In this document: piece by piece, positions 25,499 to 32,637 of the stretch
Position numbering within the stretch: the first letter of the stretch is position 1
How the letters are laid out: the number at the start of each line of letters is the position of its first letter
From: Deltaproteobacteria bacterium
GTDB lineage: Bacteria > Myxococcota_A > Polyangia > Polyangiales > Houyiibacteriaceae
NCBI GenBank assembly: GCA_017644045.1
Contig: JAEPMI010000005.1
Coordinates: 248,001-312,000, forward strand
Reading direction: 5' to 3'
Length of the DNA stretch: 64,000 nucleotides
Made by a program: the position numbers and the translations under genes
The notes under the pieces: generated by a model
Database searches by the model: none
What the model was told of the DNA's origin: nothing
Seen by the model: the letters and a program-made list of their open reading frames with translations, nothing else

Positions 25499-26094
25499 CC
25501 CCCGACGACCTGCGGCTCCGAGCCCGGGTCAAGGACGAGCTCCGGGCCCGGATGAAGGCGATTCGCCGCGCCCACCCGGCCGCGACTCGAGAGAAGCGGT
25601 CGGTGGCAGCGGCGGAGCGGATCGTGGCGTTGCCCGAATGGGCCTCCGCCGAGCGAGTGGCTGGCTACCTCCCGATCCACGCCGAGCTCGACCCACGTCC
25701 GGCGCTCGAGCGCGGTCGCGCGGCCGGGAAGGTCGTGGTGCTCCCCCGGGTCGACCTGGAGGCCCAGCGGGTCGTCCTCCATCGCTGGGACGGCGAGCCC
25801 CTCGAGCCCGGTGCGTTCGGGATCTTGGAGCCCAGCGCCGACGCACCGATCGTGGATGGGGTGGACCTGATCCTCGTCCCCGCGCTGGCCGTCGACGAGT
25901 CGGGCCACCGCATCGGTTGGGGCAAGGGGTTCTACGACAAGCTCCTCGCCGAGGAGGCCTCGATGGCCTTTCGAGTGGCGGTGGTCTTCCAGTTCCAGCT
26001 CCTGGCCGAGTGCCCGGTCACGCCGCACGACATCGCGGTGCACGTCGTCGTGACCGACGAGCGGACGATTCGACCGGAGCCCACCGCCCCATGA
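25495..26094 (+). CDS. 5-formyltetrahydrofolate cyclo-ligase
   Basis: 199 residues from the ATG at 25495 (4-nt overlap with zapA); the open frame upstream is ignored. It converts 5-formyl-THF with ATP to 5,10-methenyl-THF. Family marks: KDELRARMKAIRRAHP at the N-terminus, VAGYLPIHAELD, VVLPRV, GAFGILEPS, LILVPALAVDESGHRIGWGKGFYDKLL (about 130-155) and a C-terminal HDIAVHVVVTDE. Its stop overlaps the start of the response regulator, so zapA, this gene and the regulator form one operon. Confidence 0.93.
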   Translation: MTPDDLRLRARVKDELRARMKAIRRAHPAATREKRSVAAAERIVALPEWASAERVAGYLPIHAELDPRPALERGRAAGKVVVLPRVDLEAQRVVLHRWDGEPLEPGAFGILEPSADAPIVDGVDLILVPALAVDESGHRIGWGKGFYDKLLAEEASMAFRVAVVFQFQLLAECPVTPHDIAVHVVVTDERTIRPEPTAP

Positions 26095-27482
26095 GCGCGC
26101 GGGTCCTCATCGTCGATGACGACGAGACCTATCGCCGCACCCTCGCTCGGGCCGTCCGCCGGAATGGTCACGCCGTGGAGACCGCGCATGACCGGAGCTC
26201 CGCGCTCGAGGCCACACGCCAGGGCGTCTACGACGTGATCGTGCTCGACTACATGCTCCCGCAGACGACCGGCCTGGAGCTCCTCCCCGAGCTCCGGCCG
26301 CACTGCCACGGCGCGGCCTTCGTGATGGCGACCGGTCTGCCGGACCTCGACCTCGCGGTGCGGGCGATGAACGCCGGCGCGTTCGACTACGTGTCGAAGA
26401 ATGGAGCGCTCGAGGAATGCCTGCTCCGCATCGATCGAGCCGCGGAGGTGGCGGCCTTGCGCCGGCGGATGGCGGAAGCCAGCGGCGCGCGGGTCCACGA
26501 CAAGGGCGCGGGGCGCGGGGTCCCGCTCATCGGCGAGGGCGCCGCCATGCGCGACCTCCGCGAGCGACTCGACGCCATCACGCGCGCCGACGACACGACC
26601 GCGCTGCTGACCGGGGAAACGGGCACCGGCAAAGGGGTCGTGGCGCGCTGGATCCACTCGCACTCGGGGCGCGCCTACGAGCCCTTCGTCGCCGTGGACT
26701 GCACCACCATCCCGGCCACGTTGGTCGAGAGCGAGCTCTTCGGGTACGAGAAGGGCTCTTTCAGCGGCGCCACTGGCACGAAGCTCGGTCGCGTGGAGGC
26801 GGCCGGTCGCGGCACGCTCTTCCTCGACGAGATCGGCGAGCTCGAGCTCCCCATCCAGGCCAAGCTGCTCCGGCTCCTCGAGGAGCGCGAGTACAGCCGC
26901 ATCGGGAGCACGCGGACCCGGCGCCTCGAAGCGCGGATCGTCGCGGCCACCAACCGCGACCTCGAGCGCGCCGTGGCCGAGGGCCGATTCCGCGCGGACC
27001 TCCGCTACCGACTCGAGGTCTTCCCGATCCGACTGGCACCGCTCCGCGACCGCGGGGAGGACGTGATCCTTCTCGCGAGCCACTTCCTCGAGCAGATGGC
27101 CCGCGCGCTGGGTCGCTCTACCCCCGAGCTCGCCGGCGAGGTGCGTGAGGCGCTGCTCTCGTATCCATTCCCGGGGAACGTCCGAGAGCTCCGGAACCTG
27201 ATCGAGCAGGCGCTCCTTCTGCAGGACGGTCCCGTCCTCGGGCTGCAGGCTTTCCCCGTGTTGCGGCAGCAGGGACCGAGCTCCCGCCGAGCCCCTCGGC
27301 GCCGGCGCGCCGCGCGCTCCAAGACGCTCGCGGCGATCCGGGCCGAGGCGGAGGCCGACGAGAAGGATCAGATCGTCGCCGCGCTCGAAGAGACGGGCGG
27401 CAACGTCTCGGCAGCCGCTCGAACCCTGGGCATGAGCCGCTACAAGCTCCTGAGACGGCTGGCGAAGCTCGGACTGCGCTGA
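26091..27482 (+). CDS. NtrC-family sigma-54-dependent response regulator
   Basis: 463 residues from the ATG at 26091. The receiver domain (1-120) has the acidic pocket Asp9-Asp11, phospho-acceptor Asp53 (VLDYMLP), a Thr switch (MATGLPD) and Lys (YVSKN). The AAA+ domain (about 145-380) has Walker A GETGTGKG (about 175-182), ELFGYEKGSFSGA in place of GAFTGA (a Thr-to-Ser change in the sigma-54 contact loop), Walker B GTLFLDEIGEL and the R-finger region. A Fis-type helix-turn-helix closes the protein (about 425-463). No kinase gene is adjacent; the nearest NtrB-like kinase is at 32638. Confidence 0.94.
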   Translation: MSARVLIVDDDETYRRTLARAVRRNGHAVETAHDRSSALEATRQGVYDVIVLDYMLPQTTGLELLPELRPHCHGAAFVMATGLPDLDLAVRAMNAGAFDYVSKNGALEECLLRIDRAAEVAALRRRMAEASGARVHDKGAGRGVPLIGEGAAMRDLRERLDAITRADDTTALLTGETGTGKGVVARWIHSHSGRAYEPFVAVDCTTIPATLVESELFGYEKGSFSGATGTKLGRVEAAGRGTLFLDEIGELELPIQAKLLRLLEEREYSRIGSTRTRRLEARIVAATNRDLERAVAEGRFRADLRYRLEVFPIRLAPLRDRGEDVILLASHFLEQMARALGRSTPELAGEVREALLSYPFPGNVRELRNLIEQALLLQDGPVLGLQAFPVLRQQGPSSRRAPRRRRAARSKTLAAIRAEAEADEKDQIVAALEETGGNVSAAARTLGMSRYKLLRRLAKLGLR

Positions 27483-27502
27483 CCGTAGGGGTGTCGGACA
27501 GG

Positions 27503-27560
27503 CGTGCGAATTCGTGCGATCTTGCCATTTCCGCACGACTTCGCACGACTTCGCACACGA
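27503..27560. promoter_or_regulatory. Operator-like array of five 10-bp-phased half-sites
   Basis: Five copies of one half-site at exact 10-bp steps: CGTGCGA at 27503 and 27513, then the reverse orientation CGCACGA at 27532 and 27542 and CGCACACGA at 27552. The array is symmetric about 27526 and all sites face the same side of the helix. It lies 110 bp upstream of the sigma-factor gene. Confidence 0.65.
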
Positions 27561-27627
27561 ATGACGCTTCATGCTTTTCCCCGAGAAAGCTCCAACACCT
27601 CGTAACCGCATGGAAATCCAGCATCGG

Positions 27628-27639
27628 CGGACATGTCCG
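27628..27639. promoter_or_regulatory. 12-bp perfect palindrome upstream of the sigma factor
   Basis: CGGACATGTCCG at 27628-27639, about 35 bp before the sigma-factor ATG and close to the expected -35 region. Possible repressor or activator site. Confidence 0.4.
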
Positions 27640-27661
27640 GCGGGTTGGTACGGAACATGGA

Positions 27662-27667
27662 TAGTTC
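27662..27667 (+). promoter_or_regulatory. Candidate leaderless -10 of the sigma-factor gene
   Basis: TAGTTC (27662-27667) ends 7 nt before the ATG at 27674; GATAGT two bases earlier is an alternative register. No good -35, which would suit activator-dependent initiation given the array upstream. Confidence 0.4.
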
Positions 27668-27673
27668 CCGGGC

Positions 27674-28333
27674 ATGAACGTGGATGGGAACGACCGAGTT
27701 GGATGGGATGATCGCAGCGCACGGGCAGCTCTGGAGCAGTACGAGCGGACCGTTCGCTTCCTCGCCCGCCGCTACCGGCCGCGGGGGGCGGTCGCCGCGG
27801 TGTTGGACGTGGACGACTTGCTTGCCGTAGGCCGCATGGCCGTGCTCGAGGCCCTCGAGCGCTACGAGGCCTATGGCATCGAGGAGTCGACCTTCGTTCG
27901 GACGCGGGTCCAGCAGCGGATGATCGACGCCATCCGCCAGGTGGACACGCGGACGCGGGAGGAGAACCGAGTGCTCCGGGCGCATGCGAACGGGGACGAC
28001 TCGGTCGACGAGCGGAGGGCGCGTGCGATCGCGGCGCGGCGAACGATCAGTCTGGACCAGCCAGTCGGGGAGATGGGTCCGATGATCGAGCGACTCGAGT
28101 GCGAGGCCCCGGACGCGGAGGCGCTCTCGGACCAGGTTCGCCGCCACGCGGAGCTCCGCGAAGCGCTCAGCTCCCTGCCCGACCGGCAACGGGAGGCGGT
28201 CTCGCTCTGCCTCGACCAGGGCCTGCGGCTACGCGAGATCGGGGAGCGGATGGGGATCAGCGAGTCGCGGGTCTGCCAGCTGCAGAAGACGGCCGTCCGC
28301 CGTCTCAACGGGCACCTCTCCGCGGCGGCCTGA
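27674..28333 (+). CDS. Sigma-70 family alternative sigma factor (FliA/WhiG/SigF-like group)
   Basis: 219 residues. Region 2 (about 20-95) has VRFLARRYRPRG...LDVDDLLAVGRMAVLEALERYE and FVRTRVQQRMIDAIRQVDTRTREE, typical of group 3 factors. Region 3 is short or absent. Region 4 (about 165-212) has LSSLPDRQREAVSLCLDQGLRLREIGERMGISESRVCQLQ, with the helix-turn-helix for the -35. The target regulon is unknown; no flagellar genes are nearby. The upstream operator-like array and palindrome suggest tight control, possibly by the preceding NtrC-type regulator. Confidence 0.9.
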   Translation: MNVDGNDRVGWDDRSARAALEQYERTVRFLARRYRPRGAVAAVLDVDDLLAVGRMAVLEALERYEAYGIEESTFVRTRVQQRMIDAIRQVDTRTREENRVLRAHANGDDSVDERRARAIAARRTISLDQPVGEMGPMIERLECEAPDAEALSDQVRRHAELREALSSLPDRQREAVSLCLDQGLRLREIGERMGISESRVCQLQKTAVRRLNGHLSAAA

Positions 28334-28364
28334 GGACTCGGGGACGGGCGGCGTCGCAGGTCTT

Positions 28365-28373
28365 TGCTAGACC
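28365..28373 (+). promoter_or_regulatory. Extended -10 of uvrC (leaderless)
   Basis: TG-C-TAGACC ends 7 nt before the GTG start at 28380. No Shine-Dalgarno within reach. Confidence 0.5.
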
Positions 28374-28379
28374 GGTGGG

Positions 28380-30320
28380 GTGCGCGACTCCGTCCGCGAG
28401 AAGCTCGAGACCCTACCGGCGCAGCCGGGCGTGTACGTCTTTCGCGACGTCGCCGGGGCGGTCCTCTACGTCGGCAAGGCGAGCTCACTGCGCTCGCGGG
28501 TCCGCAGCTACTTCCAGCCGAGCACGTCGGACGTGCGCAGCTTCGTGGCGCTCCTCGAGCACGAGCTCGGAGACATCGAGACCTTCGTCACCGCCAACGA
28601 GAAGGAAGCCGCGCTTCTCGAGAACGAGCTGATCAAGGAGCACCAGCCCCGCTACAACGTGAAGCTGCGGGACGACAAGGACTTCCTCTCGCTTCGGCTC
28701 GACCCGAACGCCGAGTGGCCACGGCTCGAGGTCGTTCGAAGACCACGCCCGGATGGGTCGCACTACTTCGGGCCCTACCACTCGGCCACCGCGGCGCGGC
28801 AGACGTTGCGGCTGGTGAACCGCCACTTCCAGCTCCGGACGTGCACCGACAGCGAGCTGAAGAACCGCTCGCGGCCGTGCCTCCAGTATCAGATCGATCG
28901 CTGCCCCGGCCCCTGCGTGCTCGAGGTGGACCGCGAGCGCTACGGCGAGCAGGTGAAGGACGTCGCGCTCTTCCTCGACGGTCGCCACGACGAGCTCGTC
29001 CGGCTGCTGAAGAAGCGCATGCGGCGGTCGGCCGACGAGCTCGAGTACGAGCAGGCCGCCGTGCATCGCGACCAGCTCCGCGCAGTGGAGCGCGTCCGGG
29101 AGTCGCAGCGGGTCGCGGTGGTCAAGGACGTCGACCAGGACGTGATCGGCGTGTTCCGTCAGGCGGACCAGGCGGAGATCGCGGTGGTCCAGGTGCGCAG
29201 CGGGAAGATGGTCTCGGTGCGGACCTTCGACTTCGGCGCCGTGTCGCTCCCGGACGACGAGCTGCTCTCCTCGTTCCTCGCGCAGTGGTACGGCCGGGCG
29301 CCAGTGCCGGACGAGGTGTTGATCCCTCGCCGAGTGGAAGCCATGGAAGGTCTCGAGGCAGCGCTCGCGGAAGCGCGGCAGGAGCGCTCCACCAGCACGT
29401 CGCGTCGAGCACCCAAGGTCCGCGTGCCGCAGCGGGGCGCGCCGCTACGGGTGCTGCAGATGGCGATGGAGAACGCCGAGCACGCGTTCACCCAGAAGCG
29501 GCGCGCGAGCACCGATCTGGAGAGCCGGCTGGCCCAGGTCCAGGAGAAGCTGCGGCTGCCACGGCGGCCCACGCGGATCGAGTGCATCGACATCTCGCAC
29601 ACCGGCGGCGACGAGACCGTGGGCGCCATCGTGTCGCTTCGCGACGGCGAGCCCGAGAAGAAGCGCTACCGGAGCTTTCACGTGCGCGGTACGCGCGGCG
29701 GCGACGACTACGGCGCGATGTACGAGGTGCTCTCGCGGCGTTTCCGGCGCGCACGCGACGGCGACAAGGGCTGGGACGCCCCCGACCTGCTGGTCGTCGA
29801 TGGCGGCAAGGGTCAGCTGAACGTCGCGCTCGCCGCGTTGAAGGACATCGGCGTCACCGATCAGCCCGTCGCGGCGCTGGCCAAGGAGAAGGAGACACCG
29901 CTCGGCGACAAGCGCGTCGACCGGATCTACCTGCCTGGCCAGAAGAACCCGATCCCGGTGCACTCCGCGCCCGCCCTGGCCATGCTCGCGCTCGCGCGCG
30001 ACGAGGCGCACCGCTTCTCCAACCGGCTGCGGACGAAGATCGGGACCAAGCGCCGACTCACCAGCGGTCTCGACGCGGTGAAGGGCGTCGGCCCGAAGAC
30101 CCGCGCGAAGCTTCTCTCCGCGCTCGGATCGCTCACCGCGGTCAAGGAAGCGACCGACGCCGAGCTGATCTCGGCAGGCGCGACTCGCCGTCAGGCGACG
30201 GCGATCCGAAAGCACTTCGGCCCCGCCGCTGCCGCTCCGACCAAACCGCGGGCCGAGGAGCCCAGCGCCGCGAACGCCGAGCGCAGCGCGATCGAGAACG
30301 CGTTCGCCGAGCTCGACTGA
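28380..30320 (+). CDS. uvrC: UvrABC excinuclease subunit C
   Basis: 646 residues, GTG start. It makes the 3' and 5' incisions in nucleotide-excision repair. GIY-YIG nuclease domain (about 12-95): PGVYVFRDVAGAVLYVGKA, NEKEAALLENELIKEHQPRYN. A Cys cluster follows (LRTCTDSE...RPCLQYQIDRCPGPC), then the UvrB-binding helix pair (about 200-240). The C-terminal RNase-H-like nuclease (about 385-540) has ECIDISHTGGDETVGAIV and DLLVVDGGKGQLN. Tandem helix-hairpin-helix motifs end the protein (about 555-605: LDAVKGVGPKTRAKLLSALGS), with a 40-residue Ala/Glu tail. All catalytic elements look intact. Confidence 0.97.
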   Translation: MRDSVREKLETLPAQPGVYVFRDVAGAVLYVGKASSLRSRVRSYFQPSTSDVRSFVALLEHELGDIETFVTANEKEAALLENELIKEHQPRYNVKLRDDKDFLSLRLDPNAEWPRLEVVRRPRPDGSHYFGPYHSATAARQTLRLVNRHFQLRTCTDSELKNRSRPCLQYQIDRCPGPCVLEVDRERYGEQVKDVALFLDGRHDELVRLLKKRMRRSADELEYEQAAVHRDQLRAVERVRESQRVAVVKDVDQDVIGVFRQADQAEIAVVQVRSGKMVSVRTFDFGAVSLPDDELLSSFLAQWYGRAPVPDEVLIPRRVEAMEGLEAALAEARQERSTSTSRRAPKVRVPQRGAPLRVLQMAMENAEHAFTQKRRASTDLESRLAQVQEKLRLPRRPTRIECIDISHTGGDETVGAIVSLRDGEPEKKRYRSFHVRGTRGGDDYGAMYEVLSRRFRRARDGDKGWDAPDLLVVDGGKGQLNVALAALKDIGVTDQPVAALAKEKETPLGDKRVDRIYLPGQKNPIPVHSAPALAMLALARDEAHRFSNRLRTKIGTKRRLTSGLDAVKGVGPKTRAKLLSALGSLTAVKEATDAELISAGATRRQATAIRKHFGPAAAAPTKPRAEEPSAANAERSAIENAFAELD

Positions 30321-30363
30321 GCCGGCGCAGGAGGACGTAGCGCGAAGCGCGAGGACGCACCGA

Positions 30364-30376
30364 GCGGCTTTGCCGC
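30364..30376. other. Small GCGGC/GCCGC hairpin in the uvrC 3' region
   Basis: GCGGC-TTT-GCCGC, 43 bp after the uvrC stop and preceded by GCGCGAAGCGCG. It lies in the 163-bp gap between convergent genes; it may assist termination. Confidence 0.35.
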
Positions 30377-30428
30377 GAGACCTTCAGGTTTTTGGGGGAA
30401 AGGAGGAGCGATTCACTCGCGACGACTG

Positions 30429-30451
30429 GGGGGATTTTCTCAAAATCCCCC
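30429..30451. terminator. Perfect hairpin between convergent uvrC and XRE genes
   Basis: GGGGGATTTT-CTC-AAAATCCCCC: a 10-bp perfect stem with a 3-nt loop, symmetric enough to work on both strands. The T4/A4 part of the stem lies inside rather than after the hairpin. Likely bidirectional terminator. Confidence 0.65.
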
Positions 30452-30483
30452 GCCCAAAACGGAGTGTTGGGCCAAGAACCAGT

Positions 30484-31266
30484 TCAGCTGCGGAGCCAGG
30501 CGGCGGTGACGTCGTCCATCGGGTTGTAGAGCTCGATGGAGAGCTCCTCGGCGGTGACGTCGATGGGGGTGCCGACGGAACAGAGGAAGCTGAAGAAGCG
30601 TAGCTCGAGGTCGCCCTTCTTCAGATGGAGCGCGACGAAGGGCGCCAGGATGCGGCGAGGGTCCGGGTGCGCGAAGGACGAGGGCACGCCCGGGTAGGAG
30701 AGCACCTTCTCGAGGAGCTCAGCCGTGCGCTCGCCGCCCGGGAGCCGAGCTTCACGATGGAGGCGCTCGACGAAGAGGCCGGCGAGGGGCTCCCAATCGA
30801 CGACGAAGGGCCGCACGCCCTTCGGGTGGAAGGTGGCGACCATGAGGTTCGAGACGACCTCCGGGGTGGGCTCGACGACGAAGGTCCCCATCAGCTTCTG
30901 CATGCCCTGGTTCACCAGCTGAACGTCGTAGCTCGAGCCCACTGCGACGGCGGGGTGGGGGTCGTGATGCTCGAGGGTCCGCTGGACCGCGTCGCGGAGG
31001 GGAGCCATCGCCGACTCCGAGAGAGGTGTCTCCGAATACGCCGGCGCGAACCCGGCAGTGGTCAGCCAGTCGTTGCGCTCGCGGAGCGGCAGCTCGAGGG
31101 CGCTGGCCAACACCAGGACCATCTCGCGCGAGGGGTTGGCGCGACCGTTCTCGAGATAGCTGAGGTGGCGGGTCGACACCTCCGCGTCCTCGGCCAGGCG
31201 GGCCTGGCTCACGCGACGAACCAGACGCCACTCGCGGAGGCGCTCACCGAAGGCCGGAGCAGGCAT
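30484..31266 (-). CDS. XRE-family regulator with MmyB-like ligand domain
   Basis: 260 residues. The N-terminal helix-turn-helix (about 8-62) reads FGERLREWRLVRRVSQARLAEDAEVSTRHLSYLENGRANPS. The C-terminal part (about 95-255) matches the MmyB-like ligand-binding domain (HHDPHPAVAVGSSYDVQLVNQGMQKLMG, NLMVATFHPKGVRPFVVDWE, LHLKKGDLELRFFSFLCSVGTPIDVTAEELSIE). Such regulators usually control a divergent neighbour. Here the divergent gene is the small membrane protein at 31371, and a perfect palindrome lies between them overlapping the expected -35 of this gene. TACGCT ends 8 nt before the ATG. Autoregulation is likely. Confidence 0.9.
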   Translation of the reverse strand: MPAPAFGERLREWRLVRRVSQARLAEDAEVSTRHLSYLENGRANPSREMVLVLASALELPLRERNDWLTTAGFAPAYSETPLSESAMAPLRDAVQRTLEHHDPHPAVAVGSSYDVQLVNQGMQKLMGTFVVEPTPEVVSNLMVATFHPKGVRPFVVDWEPLAGLFVERLHREARLPGGERTAELLEKVLSYPGVPSSFAHPDPRRILAPFVALHLKKGDLELRFFSFLCSVGTPIDVTAEELSIELYNPMDDVTAAWLRS

Positions 31267-31273
31267 GGAGAGC

Positions 31274-31279
31274 AGCGTA
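31274..31279 (-). promoter_or_regulatory. -10 of the XRE gene
   Basis: Minus-strand TACGCT (31279-31274), 8 nt before the ATG. With a 17-18 bp spacer the -35 falls inside the palindrome at 31299-31321. Confidence 0.45.
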
Positions 31280-31298
31280 CCCGCGGGTCTGCGCGCTC

Positions 31299-31321
31299 AC
31301 CATGACCTCCGAGGTCATGGT
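31299..31321. promoter_or_regulatory. 23-bp perfect palindrome, probable XRE operator
   Basis: ACCATGACCTC-C-GAGGTCATGGT: two 11-bp arms around one central base, with no mismatch. It lies in the 104-bp divergent intergenic region, 33 bp from the regulator start and 50 bp from the target start. A protein bound here would block the regulator promoter and could repress or activate the target. Confidence 0.8.
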
Positions 31322-31370
31322 CCCCGAATCACCCCGGGCTCAGGATCGAAGTGTCGAAAGGAACGCAACG

Positions 31371-31718
31371 ATGACCCAAGACCACACTCGCAGCCCTCTT
31401 CGCCTGGCCCTCGCCGCCGGGGCGCTCCTGGCCTTCTCCGTGTTCAGCACCTTCGTGGTGGTCGAGCACGGCTACTTCGGCTTCGTCACCGAGGTCATGC
31501 TCGGCTCGGACTGGGGCCTGCAGGTCTTCCTCGACCTCTGCATCGCCCTGTTTCTCTTCACCAGCTGGATGCTGAAGGACGCGAAGGCCCGTTCGATCCC
31601 GGTCTGGCCGTACCTGCTCGCCACCCTCTCGCTCGGTTCGATCGGGGCGCTCGCGTACCTGGTCCACCGGGAGGTCGCAGCCCCCCGCCGGGTCGCGCCA
31701 CGAGCTCAGGTGGCCTGA
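31371..31718 (+). CDS. Small membrane protein, DUF2834-like
   Basis: 115 residues from the ATG at 31371, which has AAAGGA 8 nt upstream; a longer frame would start inside the palindrome. Three hydrophobic helices (about 10-33, 42-62, 72-92). The pattern SDWGLQVFLDLCIALFLFTSWMLKDAKAR...LGSIGALAYLVHRE resembles DUF2834. Divergent from the XRE/MmyB regulator and its likely target. Function unknown. Confidence 0.75.
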   Translation: MTQDHTRSPLRLALAAGALLAFSVFSTFVVVEHGYFGFVTEVMLGSDWGLQVFLDLCIALFLFTSWMLKDAKARSIPVWPYLLATLSLGSIGALAYLVHREVAAPRRVAPRAQVA

Positions 31719-31719
31719 G

Positions 31720-32040
31720 TCAGAGCGTGACGCGCTCGAAGTGGGGGAAGACCTTCTCGGCTTCGGCGAGCGAGTCCAGGGTGGCGAAGTCGCAGACGGC
31801 GGCGAACTCCTCCCACATCTTCTGAACGGCCTCGTTGGTGTGGGCGGCTTCGACCGCCTCACCGCTGACCCAGTCGAAGATCTCGAGGAGGGTGCCGTCG
31901 CTCGCGCGCAGCACCACCGACTCGAGGTCGGTGGCGAGCCCTTCCTGCCGCAACCTCGGAAGGTGCGTCTTCACCAGCTCGAGCAGCTCGTCGCTCTTGC
32001 CCTCGTGGGGCCGGTACACCGCGATGACGGTATGTGCCAT
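31720..32040 (-). CDS. Small alpha/beta-barrel (ABM-like) protein
   Basis: 106 residues from the ATG at 32040, which shares one base with the stop of the gene upstream (TGATG). It begins VIAVYRPHEGKSDELLELVKTHLPRLRQEG and has an ILRA-type strand (SVVLRASDGTLLEIFDWVS), consistent with the dimeric ferredoxin-like ABM superfamily. No monooxygenase active site is evident. Co-translated with the TerB-like gene. Confidence 0.6.
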   Translation of the reverse strand: MAHTVIAVYRPHEGKSDELLELVKTHLPRLRQEGLATDLESVVLRASDGTLLEIFDWVSGEAVEAAHTNEAVQKMWEEFAAVCDFATLDSLAEAEKVFPHFERVTL

Positions 32041-32585
32041 CAGCTCGCCACCCGCGCGACGATGGCGTCGCGGATCTCGGCGACGCGCTCCTCGGCGACC
32101 CCGAGCTTGTCCGCGAGGTCCTTCATGAATGTCTCCTCGCTGCGCGAGATGTCCCCGTCGGCGTCCGCCAGCTCCCAGCTCAGGGCGACGAGCATCTCCG
32201 CCAACACCGGGTGGCCGATGCGAAGCGCGAGCTGATCGAGCTCCGGTGGGTTGTGAACGGCGGTGACCATCTCGTCCTGCGCGTCGGCGTCGAGCCGGCT
32301 GCGCATGATGATCTCCTTGAGCATGTGGGCCTCTTCCGGGTCGAGCTTGCGGTCGGCGTTCGCCATCACGATGAGGGTCTCGATGGCGGCGCGCTGGGCC
32401 TTCACCACGGCGTCGGCGTCGAGGCTGACCAACCACTCGCGCAGGTCGCCGAGTCTCGACTCACCCACGACGTAGGCCGCGACCGAGAGCCCCGCTTCCT
32501 GGTGCTCGTTGGTGATCAGCCCGCCCGAGGCGAGCGTCCCAATCCAGCTCGCGACGGCCCGCATCCCATCCTCTTGCTGCGTCAT
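32040..32585 (-). CDS. TerB/DUF533-like helical protein
   Basis: 181 residues from the ATG at 32585; the ORF upstream is ignored because TACCTT ends 7 nt before this ATG. All-helical with two TerB-like acidic half-motifs: MANADRKLDPEEAHMLKEII (about 85-105) and ELADADGDISRSEETFMKDLADKLG (about 135-160). TerB-type proteins bind metal and often partner membrane stress proteins, but the role here is unknown. It heads a two-gene operon and diverges from the histidine kinase across 52 bp. Confidence 0.65.
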   Translation of the reverse strand: MTQQEDGMRAVASWIGTLASGGLITNEHQEAGLSVAAYVVGESRLGDLREWLVSLDADAVVKAQRAAIETLIVMANADRKLDPEEAHMLKEIIMRSRLDADAQDEMVTAVHNPPELDQLALRIGHPVLAEMLVALSWELADADGDISRSEETFMKDLADKLGVAEERVAEIRDAIVARVAS

Positions 32586-32591
32586 GGGCCG

Positions 32592-32597
32592 AAGGTA
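32592..32597 (-). promoter_or_regulatory. -10 of the TerB-like gene (leaderless)
   Basis: Minus-strand TACCTT (32597-32592) ends 7 nt before the ATG at 32585. Same hexamer and spacing as the PH-domain gene. Confidence 0.5.
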
Positions 32598-32626
32598 AAC
32601 GATCCACGGTGGTCCTCGCGACCGGT

Positions 32627-32632
32627 TATGGT
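32627..32632 (+). promoter_or_regulatory. -10 of the histidine-kinase gene (leaderless)
   Basis: TATGGT (32627-32632) ends 6 nt before the GTG at 32638. No Shine-Dalgarno. Confidence 0.5.
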
Positions 32633-32637
32633 GAGCC

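Noticed and set aside
25490-25500. 6S RNA gene expected between zapA and the folate cyclo-ligase gene
   Set aside because: The two genes overlap by 4 nt, so there is no space; no 6S-like structure was seen next to them.
27640-27662. TTGGTACGGAACATGGAT as a sigma-54 -24/-12 site for the sigma-factor gene
   Set aside because: The -24 TGGTAC is acceptable but the -12 position reads ATGGA, without the invariant GC.
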